Below are positions 50,736-59,226 of a stretch of 64,000 nt of DNA, piece after piece. Origin of the DNA: Clostridia bacterium (GTDB lineage Bacteria; Bacillota; Clostridia; Christensenellales; Aristaeellaceae). Made by a program: the position numbers and the translations under genes. Location: positions 231,502-295,501 of the forward strand of contig JAFRQX010000046.1 in assembly GCA_017428385.1 (NCBI GenBank). The letters are read 5' to 3'. The notes beneath the pieces are model-generated. The model was given only the letters and a program-made list of their open reading frames with translations, had not been told where the DNA came from and made no database searches. The number at the start of each line of letters is the position of its first letter. Position 1 is the first letter of the stretch.

Positions 50736-52097
50736 ATGAAAAAGGCAATTCTGCTGCTGGTCCTGATTGTGACTGTGATACTTTGTGCCATTGCCATTGC
50801 GGAGGAAGATCCGCTTTTCATCGTGCAGGAAGGCTGGAAACAGGGCGTTATCAACAAAGCCGGGGAGTGGGTTGTTCAGCCCATCTATGAGCGGATTTGG
50901 CCGTTTACGGATGCTGGATACGCGGTGGTGGAAACAGAAGAGCCGCCTCTGATCAGTTCCTTCAGGCTGATTGACAGGCAGGGGAATATTGTGGCGGATT
51001 TGCCGGACTGGCAGCTTGATACCTATGAAATACATTATGGTGAGGAACGGCAGAACGCGGTGGGCGGTACCTTTTTGCTGTCATCCATAAAAGAGCCCTA
51101 TCGCGCTGCTTTGTATCTGGCACATACAGGCGCAATGATTGATCTGGATGAGGCGCTTCTGGGAACGACAGATACATTCGGTTATAAGCTTGTGGAAGAT
51201 GATGACAGTATGGTGCTTCTTTTTTATCGGGAACCCTCGTATCATTCCGGCTATATTATCATGAACCGACAGGGACAAAAGATTCATGAAGGGTGTTTCG
51301 ACGGGGAACCGGATGGCATGAAATATGACGGGGACTATTACGGATACTATATCGAAGGGTCAGACCGTATCCTGTCAAAGCTCATGTACGGATGGGAATG
51401 TGATTGGGACTATGATGATGAGACAGGATACAGCTATACCAAACCTGATGGGGAACTGATGTATGGCGGCTATGTGTTTGAAAAGGCGGAACCGTTCTGT
51501 AATGGTCTTGCCCGTGTGAAGATCATGGATGAAACGTATGCCCTGCTGGACGCGTACATTGATACAGACGGACGGATTGTCTGGGCTGAGAACGGGAGAA
51601 AGGATGAGGTTCAGCGCTGGCTGGATGAGGGAACCCGCTATTCGGTAGAGAACATCACAGTGGAAGAGGCTTCGCAGATCCTGATCGGCGAGTGGATCGG
51701 CACGGGAGGGTCAGAAATCGAAAGTGACGATGACCCGATCATCTACCGTGATGACGGGACGTGGCAAGTGATGCGGTGCCCGGATAAAGTCTGGAAGGAA
51801 TATACAAAGGAACTGAGTGAGCCGTCTGCCCCCGGACTGATCCTGGTTCGCGGAGGCGAGCCTGATTTCAATTTATCCGATGAAGAGGATCGGCAATGGG
51901 GCTGGGAACTGATTATTCATGACAGGGACAACTTTTCCCTGGGATGGTATGAGATGAGCAGCAGTTATACCCGCGCTGCGCCGGGATACTGGGAACGGTA
52001 CAGGCAGTATATGGCACCGGATACAACAGAGAAATCGGATGAATGGAATGAAGAAGAGTTTGAAGAAGCCAATAAAGGAGATTCCGAGAGGCGATAA
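50736..52097 (+). CDS. Secreted WG-repeat protein, short paralogue
   Basis: 453 residues. The signal peptide and leader are almost the same as in the preceding gene (AGAAAAGGGGTA..ATATGAAAAAGGC), showing a tandem duplication. It has two clear WG-type units ('QGVINKAGEWVVQPIYE' and 'YALLDAYIDTDGRIVW'). A C-terminal lipocalin-like strand set follows, starting 'LIGEWIGTGG'. There is no lipobox and no sortase motif. Function unknown. Confidence 0.8.
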   Translation: MKKAILLLVLIVTVILCAIAIAEEDPLFIVQEGWKQGVINKAGEWVVQPIYERIWPFTDAGYAVVETEEPPLISSFRLIDRQGNIVADLPDWQLDTYEIHYGEERQNAVGGTFLLSSIKEPYRAALYLAHTGAMIDLDEALLGTTDTFGYKLVEDDDSMVLLFYREPSYHSGYIIMNRQGQKIHEGCFDGEPDGMKYDGDYYGYYIEGSDRILSKLMYGWECDWDYDDETGYSYTKPDGELMYGGYVFEKAEPFCNGLARVKIMDETYALLDAYIDTDGRIVWAENGRKDEVQRWLDEGTRYSVENITVEEASQILIGEWIGTGGSEIESDDDPIIYRDDGTWQVMRCPDKVWKEYTKELSEPSAPGLILVRGGEPDFNLSDEEDRQWGWELIIHDRDNFSLGWYEMSSSYTRAAPGYWERYRQYMAPDTTEKSDEWNEEEFEEANKGDSERR

Positions 52098-52141
52098 GAA
52101 CAGTCTTTTATACCAGGCTCAGTAAAAAACAAACGGGAAAA

Positions 52142-52178
52142 AAACGAGGTTGCCATCTGGCAGCCTCGTTTGATTTTT
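52142..52178. terminator. Bidirectional terminator between the WG gene and the synthase gene
   Basis: AAACGAGGTTGCC pairs with GGCAGCCTCGTTT (one mismatch) around ATCT, with an A-run on the left and T-rich sequence on the right. Confidence 0.8.
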
Positions 52179-52189
52179 GATTTTTAGGA

Positions 52190-55100
52190 TTACAGAACAG
52201 GAGTCGGATCTTCGGCCTTGTCATAGTTACGGCGGGGAAGCTCGATGCCGTATTCGCGGGCAGTGGCCTCCAGGATATCCAGCGCCTTTTCAATCTGCTC
52301 GGGCTTATGCTCGCTGATTACGCAGAAGCGCAGCCTTGCCTTGCCCTTGGGAACGGCGGGATACATGGCGGGCGGAACGCTGACGCCCCGCTTTTTCAGC
52401 TCGTTGGAGAGGAACCAGGCGTCCTCGTCCTTGCCGACCAGCACCGGCAGAACCGCGGTTTCACCGGCCAGGCAGATATCCAGGTGACGGCGCCGCGCGC
52501 TGTCCGCGAAGGCCTTGATGGCGGTACGCAGGTGCTCCATGATTTCCGGATGGGACCGCAGGGTGCGGATGGCTTCCAGGGAGCCGGCCGCCAGCGCGGG
52601 GGAAATACCGACGCTGAAGACGAAACCGGGCATGTTGTACCGCAGATAGTCAATCAGGCACTTCTTGCCGGCCAGATAGCCGCCGCAGGTGCCCAGGCCC
52701 TTGGACAGGGTACCGTACTTGATGTCGATATCATCGCCGTTCAGGCCGAAGTACTCATCCACGCCGCCGCCGGTCTTGCCGATGACGCAGGCGCTGTGGG
52801 CTTCGTCCACCATGAGGAAGCAGCCGTATTCCTTCTTGATCCGCACAAACTCTGGCACGGGGGCTATGTCGCCGTCCATGCTGTATGCGCCTTCAATGAC
52901 GATCAGGACCTTCTCATAGTAGGCGCGCTGGCTCTTAAGGATGGTTTCCAGCGCAGCGGTGTCGCTGTGGGGGAATGGCCTGGAGGTCGCGTCGCTCAGC
53001 TTGCAGCCCTGCTCAATGGAGTTGTGGGCCAGGGCGTCGTACAGGATCAGGTCGTTCTTGCCGCAGAAGTTGCCAACGAAGGTCACGTTGGTGGAGTGAC
53101 CGCCGACGCAGACGATGGCGTCCTCGGTGTGCTTCCAGTCGGCAATTTCCTTTTCCAGGTCCTTGTGGATCTGCTTTTCGCCGGCCAGCAGGCGGCTGCC
53201 GCTGGCACTGGTGCCGTACTTGTCAATGGCGGCCTTGGCGGCGTCCTTGACTTCCTTCCGGCCGCTCATACCTACATAGTTGTAGCTGCCGAACTCCAGC
53301 ACTTCCTTGCCGTCGATGATGCCGGTATCCAGCAGGGGAGATTCATGGGCCACGAAGTAGGGATTGTCTCCCTTGCCCACCAGCGCTTCCTGGCGCTCCA
53401 GAAAATGCTTGTATTCCGGCGTGTCCTCAAACCGGGTAATGGGCCGCACGGGAACGCGTTCCTTCGGCTTGTTGCTTTCGGCGGGGCCTTCCAGCAGGGC
53501 TTCCACAACCTGGGCCATGCCGGCCACGGTGGCGCAGGAGCCGTATTCTTCCGCGGGAATGGTGATGCCCCATTCCTCTTCGGCCTTCAGGGCAATGGAA
53601 AGCACCTGGAGGCTGTCGCCCTGGAGGTCTTCAATGAAGTTGGCGTTATCGGTGATCTCGCTCTCGGAGATTTCCAGCGCTTCCGCATACATGGTGCGAA
53701 CCTTCTTCAGGATCTCGTCATGCTTCGCGCTCTTGGTTTCAATCCGGGCTGCGGCGGCCACTTCGGCGCCCACGTTCTGTCCGTGGAGGTCCAGTTCGCG
53801 GTAGGTCAGTTCACCCTCCGCGTACATCCGCTTGAGCTCGATCCGCTTCACCTTGATGCCGCTGACCAGGGGCAGCTTGTTGGGCGTGACGATGGCGCGG
53901 TTCAGCTGGGTATAGATGGGCAGGCGGCGGTTGGCGTCCGCCACCTTCGCGGCCAGCTTGTCCAGGTACTGGTCATCGGTATAGTTTTCACCGACGTTCA
54001 TCACCAGCACGATGTCTTCGTTGTTGTCCCGGCGGTTGCGGCGGAAGCCGACCACGCAGGACTGTTCCACGCCGTTGATGGAGGCGAAGGCGTCTTCCAT
54101 ATCATCAGGATAGACGTTCTCGCCGGATTCGTTAATGATGACGTCCTTCAGGCGGCCGCGGATATACAGCCGGCCGGTGGCATCCAGCTGGGCAATATCA
54201 CCGGTGGGCAGCCAGCCGTCATCGACTGTGTCGGGCGGGAGGATCTGGCCGTTGATGACCCGGCCGGAGTGGATTCCGGAACCGCGGACCTGCAGTTCGC
54301 CGGTTTTGCTGCCTTCCTTGTCCGGGACAATCCGGTATTCAGCGGAGGGCAGGGGCTTACCGACGGAGCCGTTCAGCCGGTACTTGAGGGACATTTCCCT
54401 TTCGAAACCGTTGATGGCGGTTTCCGTCATGCCGTAGCCGGTGACGGTATAGTAACCCAGGGCATTCAGGGTGCGCAGGGTTTCAGTCGGCGTATGGCTG
54501 CCGCCGAAGATGACCACATCCACCTCGGTGCCGATGAGTTTCTCATTCAGCGCGGCAAAGGCGGACTTTTCCGCCCAGTTAAGGCCGGCTTCAGGAGAAA
54601 TGGCCTGGCGGGCGAGGGACAGGGCCTTCAGGGTCTTAAAGGCGCTCTGCTTGGCCTTGTTCTCTTTCTTCAGTCCCTTTTCCACGGAACGAACCAGGCT
54701 GTTGCCCACCAGGGGAACCATGATCAGCAGGTTCGGCGGGAAATGGTGGCAGGTGTTCAGGATGGAGTTGGGCGTCCGATCCTGCAGGAACACGTTGGCG
54801 GTGCCCATGAACATGGAAAGGATCATGTTGCCCATGAATCCCAGCACATGATGGAAGGGCAGGAAGGCCAGGGTTTTACGCCCGGTGTTCACAGGGTGGA
54901 TAATCCGGGGATTCACCTTGAAAAGATCATAGGCGTTCAGTGCCTGGGCGCAAATTGCCTTGCTGTTGTAGGCAAAGATGCGGCTGGTGCCGGTGGTGCC
55001 GCTGGTGCACATGGCGGTATATTCGCCCCAGACAGGGGTGAAACCGATGGTGCGCGGAGCTTCCCGGATGGTTTTAAAGTCGATCTGGCGGACGTTGCCG

Positions 55101-55486
55101 GACAGGGCCCTGGGTTTCAGGGAAATAACCTGGCGGCAGTGCGCTTCATCCAGCAGGCCCTGAATGACGTTGTCGGGCGCGGACGCGTCCAGCAGCAGGG
55201 CGTTATGTCCGGAGCGCATGATGCCCCAGTACAGAGACGGCCAGTCGTGGCAGGTGTCCACGGCAACGCCGATCCAGCCTTCTTCAAGATCGAGGGAGTT
55301 AAGGCAGGCGGCATAGTCGTCCGCCCGGAGGGTCATTTCCGCATAGGAGCGGGTTCTTTCCTGTTCACCTTCCAGCCAGTAGGCAGCGGGGGCCTCACCA
55401 TAGTCCCGGAGGATGTCGAACAGGGTGGCCAGCGTTTGGTCAGCTTCCAGTCTGCTGCAAACAGACTGCGCGTCAAGATTGCTCAT
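52190..55486 (-). CDS. Adenylation-ACP-alpha-oxoamine synthase trifunctional fusion
   Basis: 1098 residues from ATG 55486 (GGAGG five bases upstream). Residues 1-560 form an acyl-adenylating domain: TSGTTG (161-166), GYGMTET (350-356), TGD (428-430) and GRLKDVIINESGENVYP (444-460). Residues about 588-665 form an acyl carrier protein, with the phosphopantetheine serine at Ser625 in LQGDSL. Residues about 690-1085 form a PLP-dependent alpha-oxoamine synthase (KBL/BioF/SPT family) with DEAH (894-897) and the PLP lysine Lys929 in 'GTLSKGLGTCGGY'. Together they would activate a fatty or other acid, load it in cis and condense it with an amino acid to an alpha-aminoketone. The amino acid and acyl chain are unknown. 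Confidence 0.9.
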   Translation of the reverse strand: MSNLDAQSVCSRLEADQTLATLFDILRDYGEAPAAYWLEGEQERTRSYAEMTLRADDYAACLNSLDLEEGWIGVAVDTCHDWPSLYWGIMRSGHNALLLDASAPDNVIQGLLDEAHCRQVISLKPRALSGNVRQIDFKTIREAPRTIGFTPVWGEYTAMCTSGTTGTSRIFAYNSKAICAQALNAYDLFKVNPRIIHPVNTGRKTLAFLPFHHVLGFMGNMILSMFMGTANVFLQDRTPNSILNTCHHFPPNLLIMVPLVGNSLVRSVEKGLKKENKAKQSAFKTLKALSLARQAISPEAGLNWAEKSAFAALNEKLIGTEVDVVIFGGSHTPTETLRTLNALGYYTVTGYGMTETAINGFEREMSLKYRLNGSVGKPLPSAEYRIVPDKEGSKTGELQVRGSGIHSGRVINGQILPPDTVDDGWLPTGDIAQLDATGRLYIRGRLKDVIINESGENVYPDDMEDAFASINGVEQSCVVGFRRNRRDNNEDIVLVMNVGENYTDDQYLDKLAAKVADANRRLPIYTQLNRAIVTPNKLPLVSGIKVKRIELKRMYAEGELTYRELDLHGQNVGAEVAAAARIETKSAKHDEILKKVRTMYAEALEISESEITDNANFIEDLQGDSLQVLSIALKAEEEWGITIPAEEYGSCATVAGMAQVVEALLEGPAESNKPKERVPVRPITRFEDTPEYKHFLERQEALVGKGDNPYFVAHESPLLDTGIIDGKEVLEFGSYNYVGMSGRKEVKDAAKAAIDKYGTSASGSRLLAGEKQIHKDLEKEIADWKHTEDAIVCVGGHSTNVTFVGNFCGKNDLILYDALAHNSIEQGCKLSDATSRPFPHSDTAALETILKSQRAYYEKVLIVIEGAYSMDGDIAPVPEFVRIKKEYGCFLMVDEAHSACVIGKTGGGVDEYFGLNGDDIDIKYGTLSKGLGTCGGYLAGKKCLIDYLRYNMPGFVFSVGISPALAAGSLEAIRTLRSHPEIMEHLRTAIKAFADSARRRHLDICLAGETAVLPVLVGKDEDAWFLSNELKKRGVSVPPAMYPAVPKGKARLRFCVISEHKPEQIEKALDILEATAREYGIELPRRNYDKAEDPTPVL

Positions 55487-55638
55487 GAAAGCCTCCTTCC
55501 ATTCCGGTTCAAGAGCGATATTCTGACACGGCGGCAGGGAAGGAAAAAATAATAACGTATAAGAAAAATCAAATCTCCCCGATGCCAAAATCCGCATCAT
55601 CTCATTATATCATGAAAAGCTGGTTGTGCATACAATTT

Positions 55639-55710
55639 CTTTCGGCTGTTTCACGAAGTGAAGCAACCGAAAGACAAATGAAGAATGAAGAATGAAAAAT
55701 GAAGAATTAT
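55639..55710. repeat. Hairpin plus ATGAA-rich tail (copy 1)
   Basis: A 16-bp imperfect inverted repeat (55639-55654 with 55658-55673) is followed by ATGAAGA/ATGAAAA units to about 55710. The same arrangement follows the next two genes. Confidence 0.75.
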
Positions 55711-55737
55711 ATAGTGTATACGTGAATGCACGTTGTC

Positions 55738-55766
55738 TTGTACGGGAATGTAAAGTGTGCTATAAA
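55738..55766 (+). promoter_or_regulatory. Promoter of the amylosucrase gene
   Basis: TTGTAC (55738-55743), 17-base spacer, TATAAA (55761-55766) with TGC just before it (extended -10). Confidence 0.65.
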
Positions 55767-55834
55767 TAAAGCAGAATGGTAAAAGAAGAATACAGAATAT
55801 ATACAGTGAAAACAGAAAAACGAGAGGGTAACAG

Positions 55835-57685
55835 ATGAGCAATCAGGAGTGGAATAAAGAATTTGCCGCACGGTTTGAGCGTCACGCGGATGAACTGAAG
55901 TGGCTGTATATGGAACTGTATCACGGGGACAAAAAAGCGTGGGAATACTTTACCGGAATGCTGTACCGCATGTGGGAAAGCAGGCCGGAGAATCTCCGGA
56001 AGATCGACCGGGAACGGGAAGCCTGTCCGGCCTGGTACAGGGGACACAGCATGGTCGGCATGCTGATGTACGTGAAGGCTTTTGCCGGAACGCTGCAGGG
56101 TGTCCGGAAACGGCTGGACTATGTGCAGGACTGCGGGGTGAACTACCTCCACCTGATGCCCCTGCTGGAAAGCCCGGAAGGCCGGAGCGACGGCGGATAC
56201 GCGGTGAGTGATTTCCGGAAGGTTCAGCCGGAGCTGGGCACAATGGAGGACCTGGCTGCGCTGGCGGAGGATTGCCACCGGAAGGGCATCTCCCTGTGCC
56301 TGGACTTTGTAATGAACCATACCAGTGAGGACCATGAGTGGGCCCGGCGGGCCAGGGCGGGAGAAGCGGATTACCAGAACCGGTATTTCTTCTATGACAC
56401 CTGGGATATCCCCAACTGGTATGAGCAGACCGTGCCGCAGGTGTTCCCGACCACGGCGCCGGGCAATTTCACCTGGTGTGAGGAAGCAAAGAAGATCGTC
56501 ATGACCACGTTCTATCCATATCAGTGGGACCTGAACTACGCCAATCCGGTAGTCTTCAACGATATGACGGAGAACATGCTGAACCTGTGCAACTACGGCG
56601 TGGACATTATCCGGCTGGACGCGGTGCCCTATATCTGGAAGGCGCCGGGAACTACCTGCCGGAACCTGCCGCAGGTACACACGCTGGTGAGAATGATGCG
56701 GATGGTCTGTGAGATTGTCTGTCCGGGTACGTTGCTGCTGGGCGAAGTGGTGATGGAACCCAGCCGGGTGGTGCCCTATTTCGGCACGGTGCAGAAGCCG
56801 GAGTGCCACCTGCTATATAACGTAACCACCATGGCCACCCTGTGGCACACGGTGGCCACCCGGAATGTGAAACTGCTGGAGCACCAGCTGGGCCAGGTGT
56901 TCGCCCTGCCGAAGCAGTATACCTTCCTCAATTACCTGCGCTGCCATGACGATATCGGCTGGGGCCTGGATTTTGATTACCTGAGCTGGAATTTTGCCTG
57001 GGAGCAGGTGCCCCACAAGCGGTACCTCAATGATTATTTCACCGGCAAATATCCGGGCAGCCGGTCCCGGGGAGAACTGTATAATGACGATCCCCGGCTG
57101 GGAGACGCCCGGCTGTGCGGTACCACCGCGTCCCTGTGCGGCATCGAGACTGCCCGGGAATGGAAGAACGGGAAGGCCCTGGAGGAAGCAATCCACCTGG
57201 ACAGCATGCTGCATGCCCTCATGTTCACCCTCAGCGGGGTGCCGGTGCTCTACAGCGGGGATGAGATCGCCCAGGAGAATGATTATTCCTATCACGATGA
57301 TCCCCTGAAAGCGGAGGACAGCCGCTACCTGCACCGGGGAGACATGGACTGGCAGAAAGCGGAAAAGCGGAAGGATCCGGATACCACGGAAGGCAGGATC
57401 TTTGCGGAAATCAAACGCCAGGAGCAGCTCCGGCAGCAGTACGGCGTCTTTGACGACGGGGCGGACGTCTGGATTGTGAATACCGGCAATGACCAGGTGC
57501 TCGGCATCGGCCGGTATTACCTGGGAGAAAAACTGCTGGCGGTGTTCAATTTTTCACAGGAACCCCAGACTGCCTGGATTCATGACGAGACCATGTATAC
57601 CGACCTGGAGACCGGACGCCGCTGCAAGGCGGGAACGGTCAAGGTTCCGGCAGGCGGATTCAGATGGCTTTATAAACGGTTTTGA
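55835..57685 (+). CDS. Amylosucrase-type GH13 enzyme
   Basis: 616 residues, the usual size. The (beta/alpha)8 domain has 'HLMPLLESPEGRSDGGYAVSD' split as HLMPLLESPEG and DGGYAVSD, then 'DFVMNHTSEDHEWA', nucleophile Asp262 in IIRLDAVPYIW, acid/base Glu304 in LLLGEVV, and 'CHDDIGW' (371-376). The motifs 'PGNFTW' and 'QWDLNYANPVVF' match amylosucrases (GH13_4). These build alpha-glucan from sucrose and release fructose. There is no signal peptide, so it is cytoplasmic. It could instead be a related sucrose hydrolase. It links to sucrose use at 5.7-16.7 kb. The last codons form one arm of a perfect inverted repeat. Confidence 0.88.
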   Translation: MSNQEWNKEFAARFERHADELKWLYMELYHGDKKAWEYFTGMLYRMWESRPENLRKIDREREACPAWYRGHSMVGMLMYVKAFAGTLQGVRKRLDYVQDCGVNYLHLMPLLESPEGRSDGGYAVSDFRKVQPELGTMEDLAALAEDCHRKGISLCLDFVMNHTSEDHEWARRARAGEADYQNRYFFYDTWDIPNWYEQTVPQVFPTTAPGNFTWCEEAKKIVMTTFYPYQWDLNYANPVVFNDMTENMLNLCNYGVDIIRLDAVPYIWKAPGTTCRNLPQVHTLVRMMRMVCEIVCPGTLLLGEVVMEPSRVVPYFGTVQKPECHLLYNVTTMATLWHTVATRNVKLLEHQLGQVFALPKQYTFLNYLRCHDDIGWGLDFDYLSWNFAWEQVPHKRYLNDYFTGKYPGSRSRGELYNDDPRLGDARLCGTTASLCGIETAREWKNGKALEEAIHLDSMLHALMFTLSGVPVLYSGDEIAQENDYSYHDDPLKAEDSRYLHRGDMDWQKAEKRKDPDTTEGRIFAEIKRQEQLRQQYGVFDDGADVWIVNTGNDQVLGIGRYYLGEKLLAVFNFSQEPQTAWIHDETMYTDLETGRRCKAGTVKVPAGGFRWLYKRF

Positions 57686-57740
57686 ACCGTTTATAAAGCC
57701 ATCAATGAACAATGAATAATGAACAATTAACAATGCTATA
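57663..57740. repeat. 19-bp perfect inverted repeat mirroring the amylosucrase gene end, plus ATGAA tail (copy 2)
   Basis: GATGGCTTTATAAACGGTT (57663-57681, coding) is repeated inverted at 57685-57703 with a three-base loop; the stop lies in the loop. ATGAACA/ATGAATA units follow to about 57740. There is no T-run, so it is not a classical terminator. Confidence 0.85.
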
Positions 57741-57758
57741 GTGTTTCTTTTCCCTGGT

Positions 57759-57787
57759 TTGACGGGAAAAGTGCATCGTGATATCAT
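57759..57787 (+). promoter_or_regulatory. Promoter of the acyltransferase gene
   Basis: TTGACG (57759-57764), 17-base spacer, TATCAT (57782-57787). Confidence 0.6.
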
Positions 57788-57849
57788 CCCCAAGTGTATG
57801 CAATATGTGAAAAGACAGCTTTTTCACGACCTGTATACCGGAGGAAGTA

Positions 57850-59118
57850 ATGAAGAAGCAATGGTACCGGCTGGACAATGCCGCTTTGATATTTCCGGCA
57901 ATCATCCGGAAAAACTGGAATAATGTTTTCCGGGTTTCCGCCACGCTGAAGGAGCCTGTGGATCCAGAGGTGCTGGACCGGGCAATTGAGGAACTGAAGC
58001 CCCGGTTTCCCACCTATTTTGTCCGCCTGAGGAAAGGCTTTTTCTGGTATTACCTGGAGACCATCCTGAAGACGCCGAAGTCCCAGAAGGATTTTGCCTA
58101 TCCCCTCACACATATGACGCGCAGGGAACTGAGAACCTGCTGTGTGCGCTTTCTGTATTACAACAACCGCATCGCCGTGGAAGTGTTCCATTCCGTGACC
58201 GACGGAACGGGCGGACTGATCCTGCTCAAAAACCTCACAGCCCGTTACCTGGCGCTGAAGTACGGCACGGAGATTCCGCCGGAAGGGCATATTGTGGATA
58301 TCAACGACAAGCCGAAGGCGGAGGAGACCCGGGACTGCTTCCAGTCCTGCGGCGCGTCCCGGGGCCTGTCCCGGGCGGAGGATACAGCCTACCGCCTGAG
58401 TGGAACGCCGGAGGCAGACCGCTTCCGGCATATCATCACCGGCATTGTGCCGGCGGATAAGCTGAAGGAAAAGGCGCATGAACAGGGCGTGACCGTCACG
58501 GCGTTCCTGGCCGCGGTGCTGGCGGAGGCCATCGAGAAGCGTCAGCTGGCAGAGGGCCGCACGGGAAAGAGAGCCAGACCGGTGAAGATCACTATTCCCG
58601 TGAATCTGCGCAAAACCTTCGGGATGAATACTTTCCGGAATTTTACCCTGGCGGTGAACATCGGGTTTGACCCGCGGCTGGGAGAATATACCCACGAACA
58701 GATTTGTTCCCTCATGGGACACCAGCTGGCGGCGGAAACCATTCCACAGCGGATGGCAGGACGGGTGGCCAAGAACGTGGACCAGCAGCGGAACCTGCTG
58801 CTGCGGTTGATCCCGCTGCCGATCAAGACACTCTGCATGCGCAGCGTGTATATGCTCAGCGGGGAAAACAAAGGCTGCCTGAACCTGTCCAACATGGGTG
58901 TTGTGACGGTGCCGGAGGCCATGCAGCCGCTGGTGGATCGGTTTGAGTTCGTCATCGGCGTCCAGTACACCTATCCCAACAACTGCTCCGTGGCGACCTA
59001 CAACGGCAAAACGTATATCAGCATGATCCGGGGCATCCGGGAATCGGAGCTGGAGCGGCTGGTGTTCTCACGGCTGGTGGAACTGGGGGTACCGGTAGAG
59101 ATTGAAAGCAATTCATAA
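57850..59118 (+). CDS. Condensation-domain/alcohol acetyltransferase-like acyltransferase
   Basis: 422 residues. The motif 'VEVFHSVTDGTGGL' corresponds to the HHxxxDG active site of the CoA-dependent acyltransferase superfamily (first His replaced by Phe, catalytic His kept). 'PVKITIPVNLRKTFG' and 'NLSNMGVVTVP' are also typical of this group, often annotated alcohol acetyltransferase. No signal peptide. It probably transfers an acyl group to an alcohol or amine. GGAGGAAGTA precedes the ATG. The zinc-ribbon membrane protein gene follows after 108 bases. The substrate is unknown. Confidence 0.82.
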   Translation: MKKQWYRLDNAALIFPAIIRKNWNNVFRVSATLKEPVDPEVLDRAIEELKPRFPTYFVRLRKGFFWYYLETILKTPKSQKDFAYPLTHMTRRELRTCCVRFLYYNNRIAVEVFHSVTDGTGGLILLKNLTARYLALKYGTEIPPEGHIVDINDKPKAEETRDCFQSCGASRGLSRAEDTAYRLSGTPEADRFRHIITGIVPADKLKEKAHEQGVTVTAFLAAVLAEAIEKRQLAEGRTGKRARPVKITIPVNLRKTFGMNTFRNFTLAVNIGFDPRLGEYTHEQICSLMGHQLAAETIPQRMAGRVAKNVDQQRNLLLRLIPLPIKTLCMRSVYMLSGENKGCLNLSNMGVVTVPEAMQPLVDRFEFVIGVQYTYPNNCSVATYNGKTYISMIRGIRESELERLVFSRLVELGVPVEIESNS

Positions 59119-59180
59119 GGCGTTTCACGCCATGAATTGCTTTCAATAATGAAGAATGAAAAATGAAAAATGAAGAATGA
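59101..59180. repeat. 16-bp perfect inverted repeat mirroring the acyltransferase gene end, plus ATGAA tail (copy 3)
   Basis: ATTGAAAGCAATTCAT (59101-59116, coding end plus T of the stop) is repeated inverted at 59132-59147. An inner GGCGT/ACGCC stem (59119-59123 with 59127-59131) extends it. ATGAAGA/ATGAAAA units follow to about 59180. Confidence 0.85.
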
Positions 59181-59226
59181 TGGTTACTGTAACCACAGAT
59201 GAGCTAAGTGACAGAGGAGAAATAAC

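Noticed and set aside
52307..55552. A 1081-codon open frame antisense to the trifunctional synthase
   Set aside because: It lies in a shadow frame of a GC-rich gene, has no ribosome site, no recognisable motif and a low-complexity Gly/His/Val/Gln composition.
55670..59180. ATGAA tandem units considered as a CRISPR array or phage attachment site
   Set aside because: Units are 7-9 bases without spacers; no cas gene, integrase or tRNA target is near.
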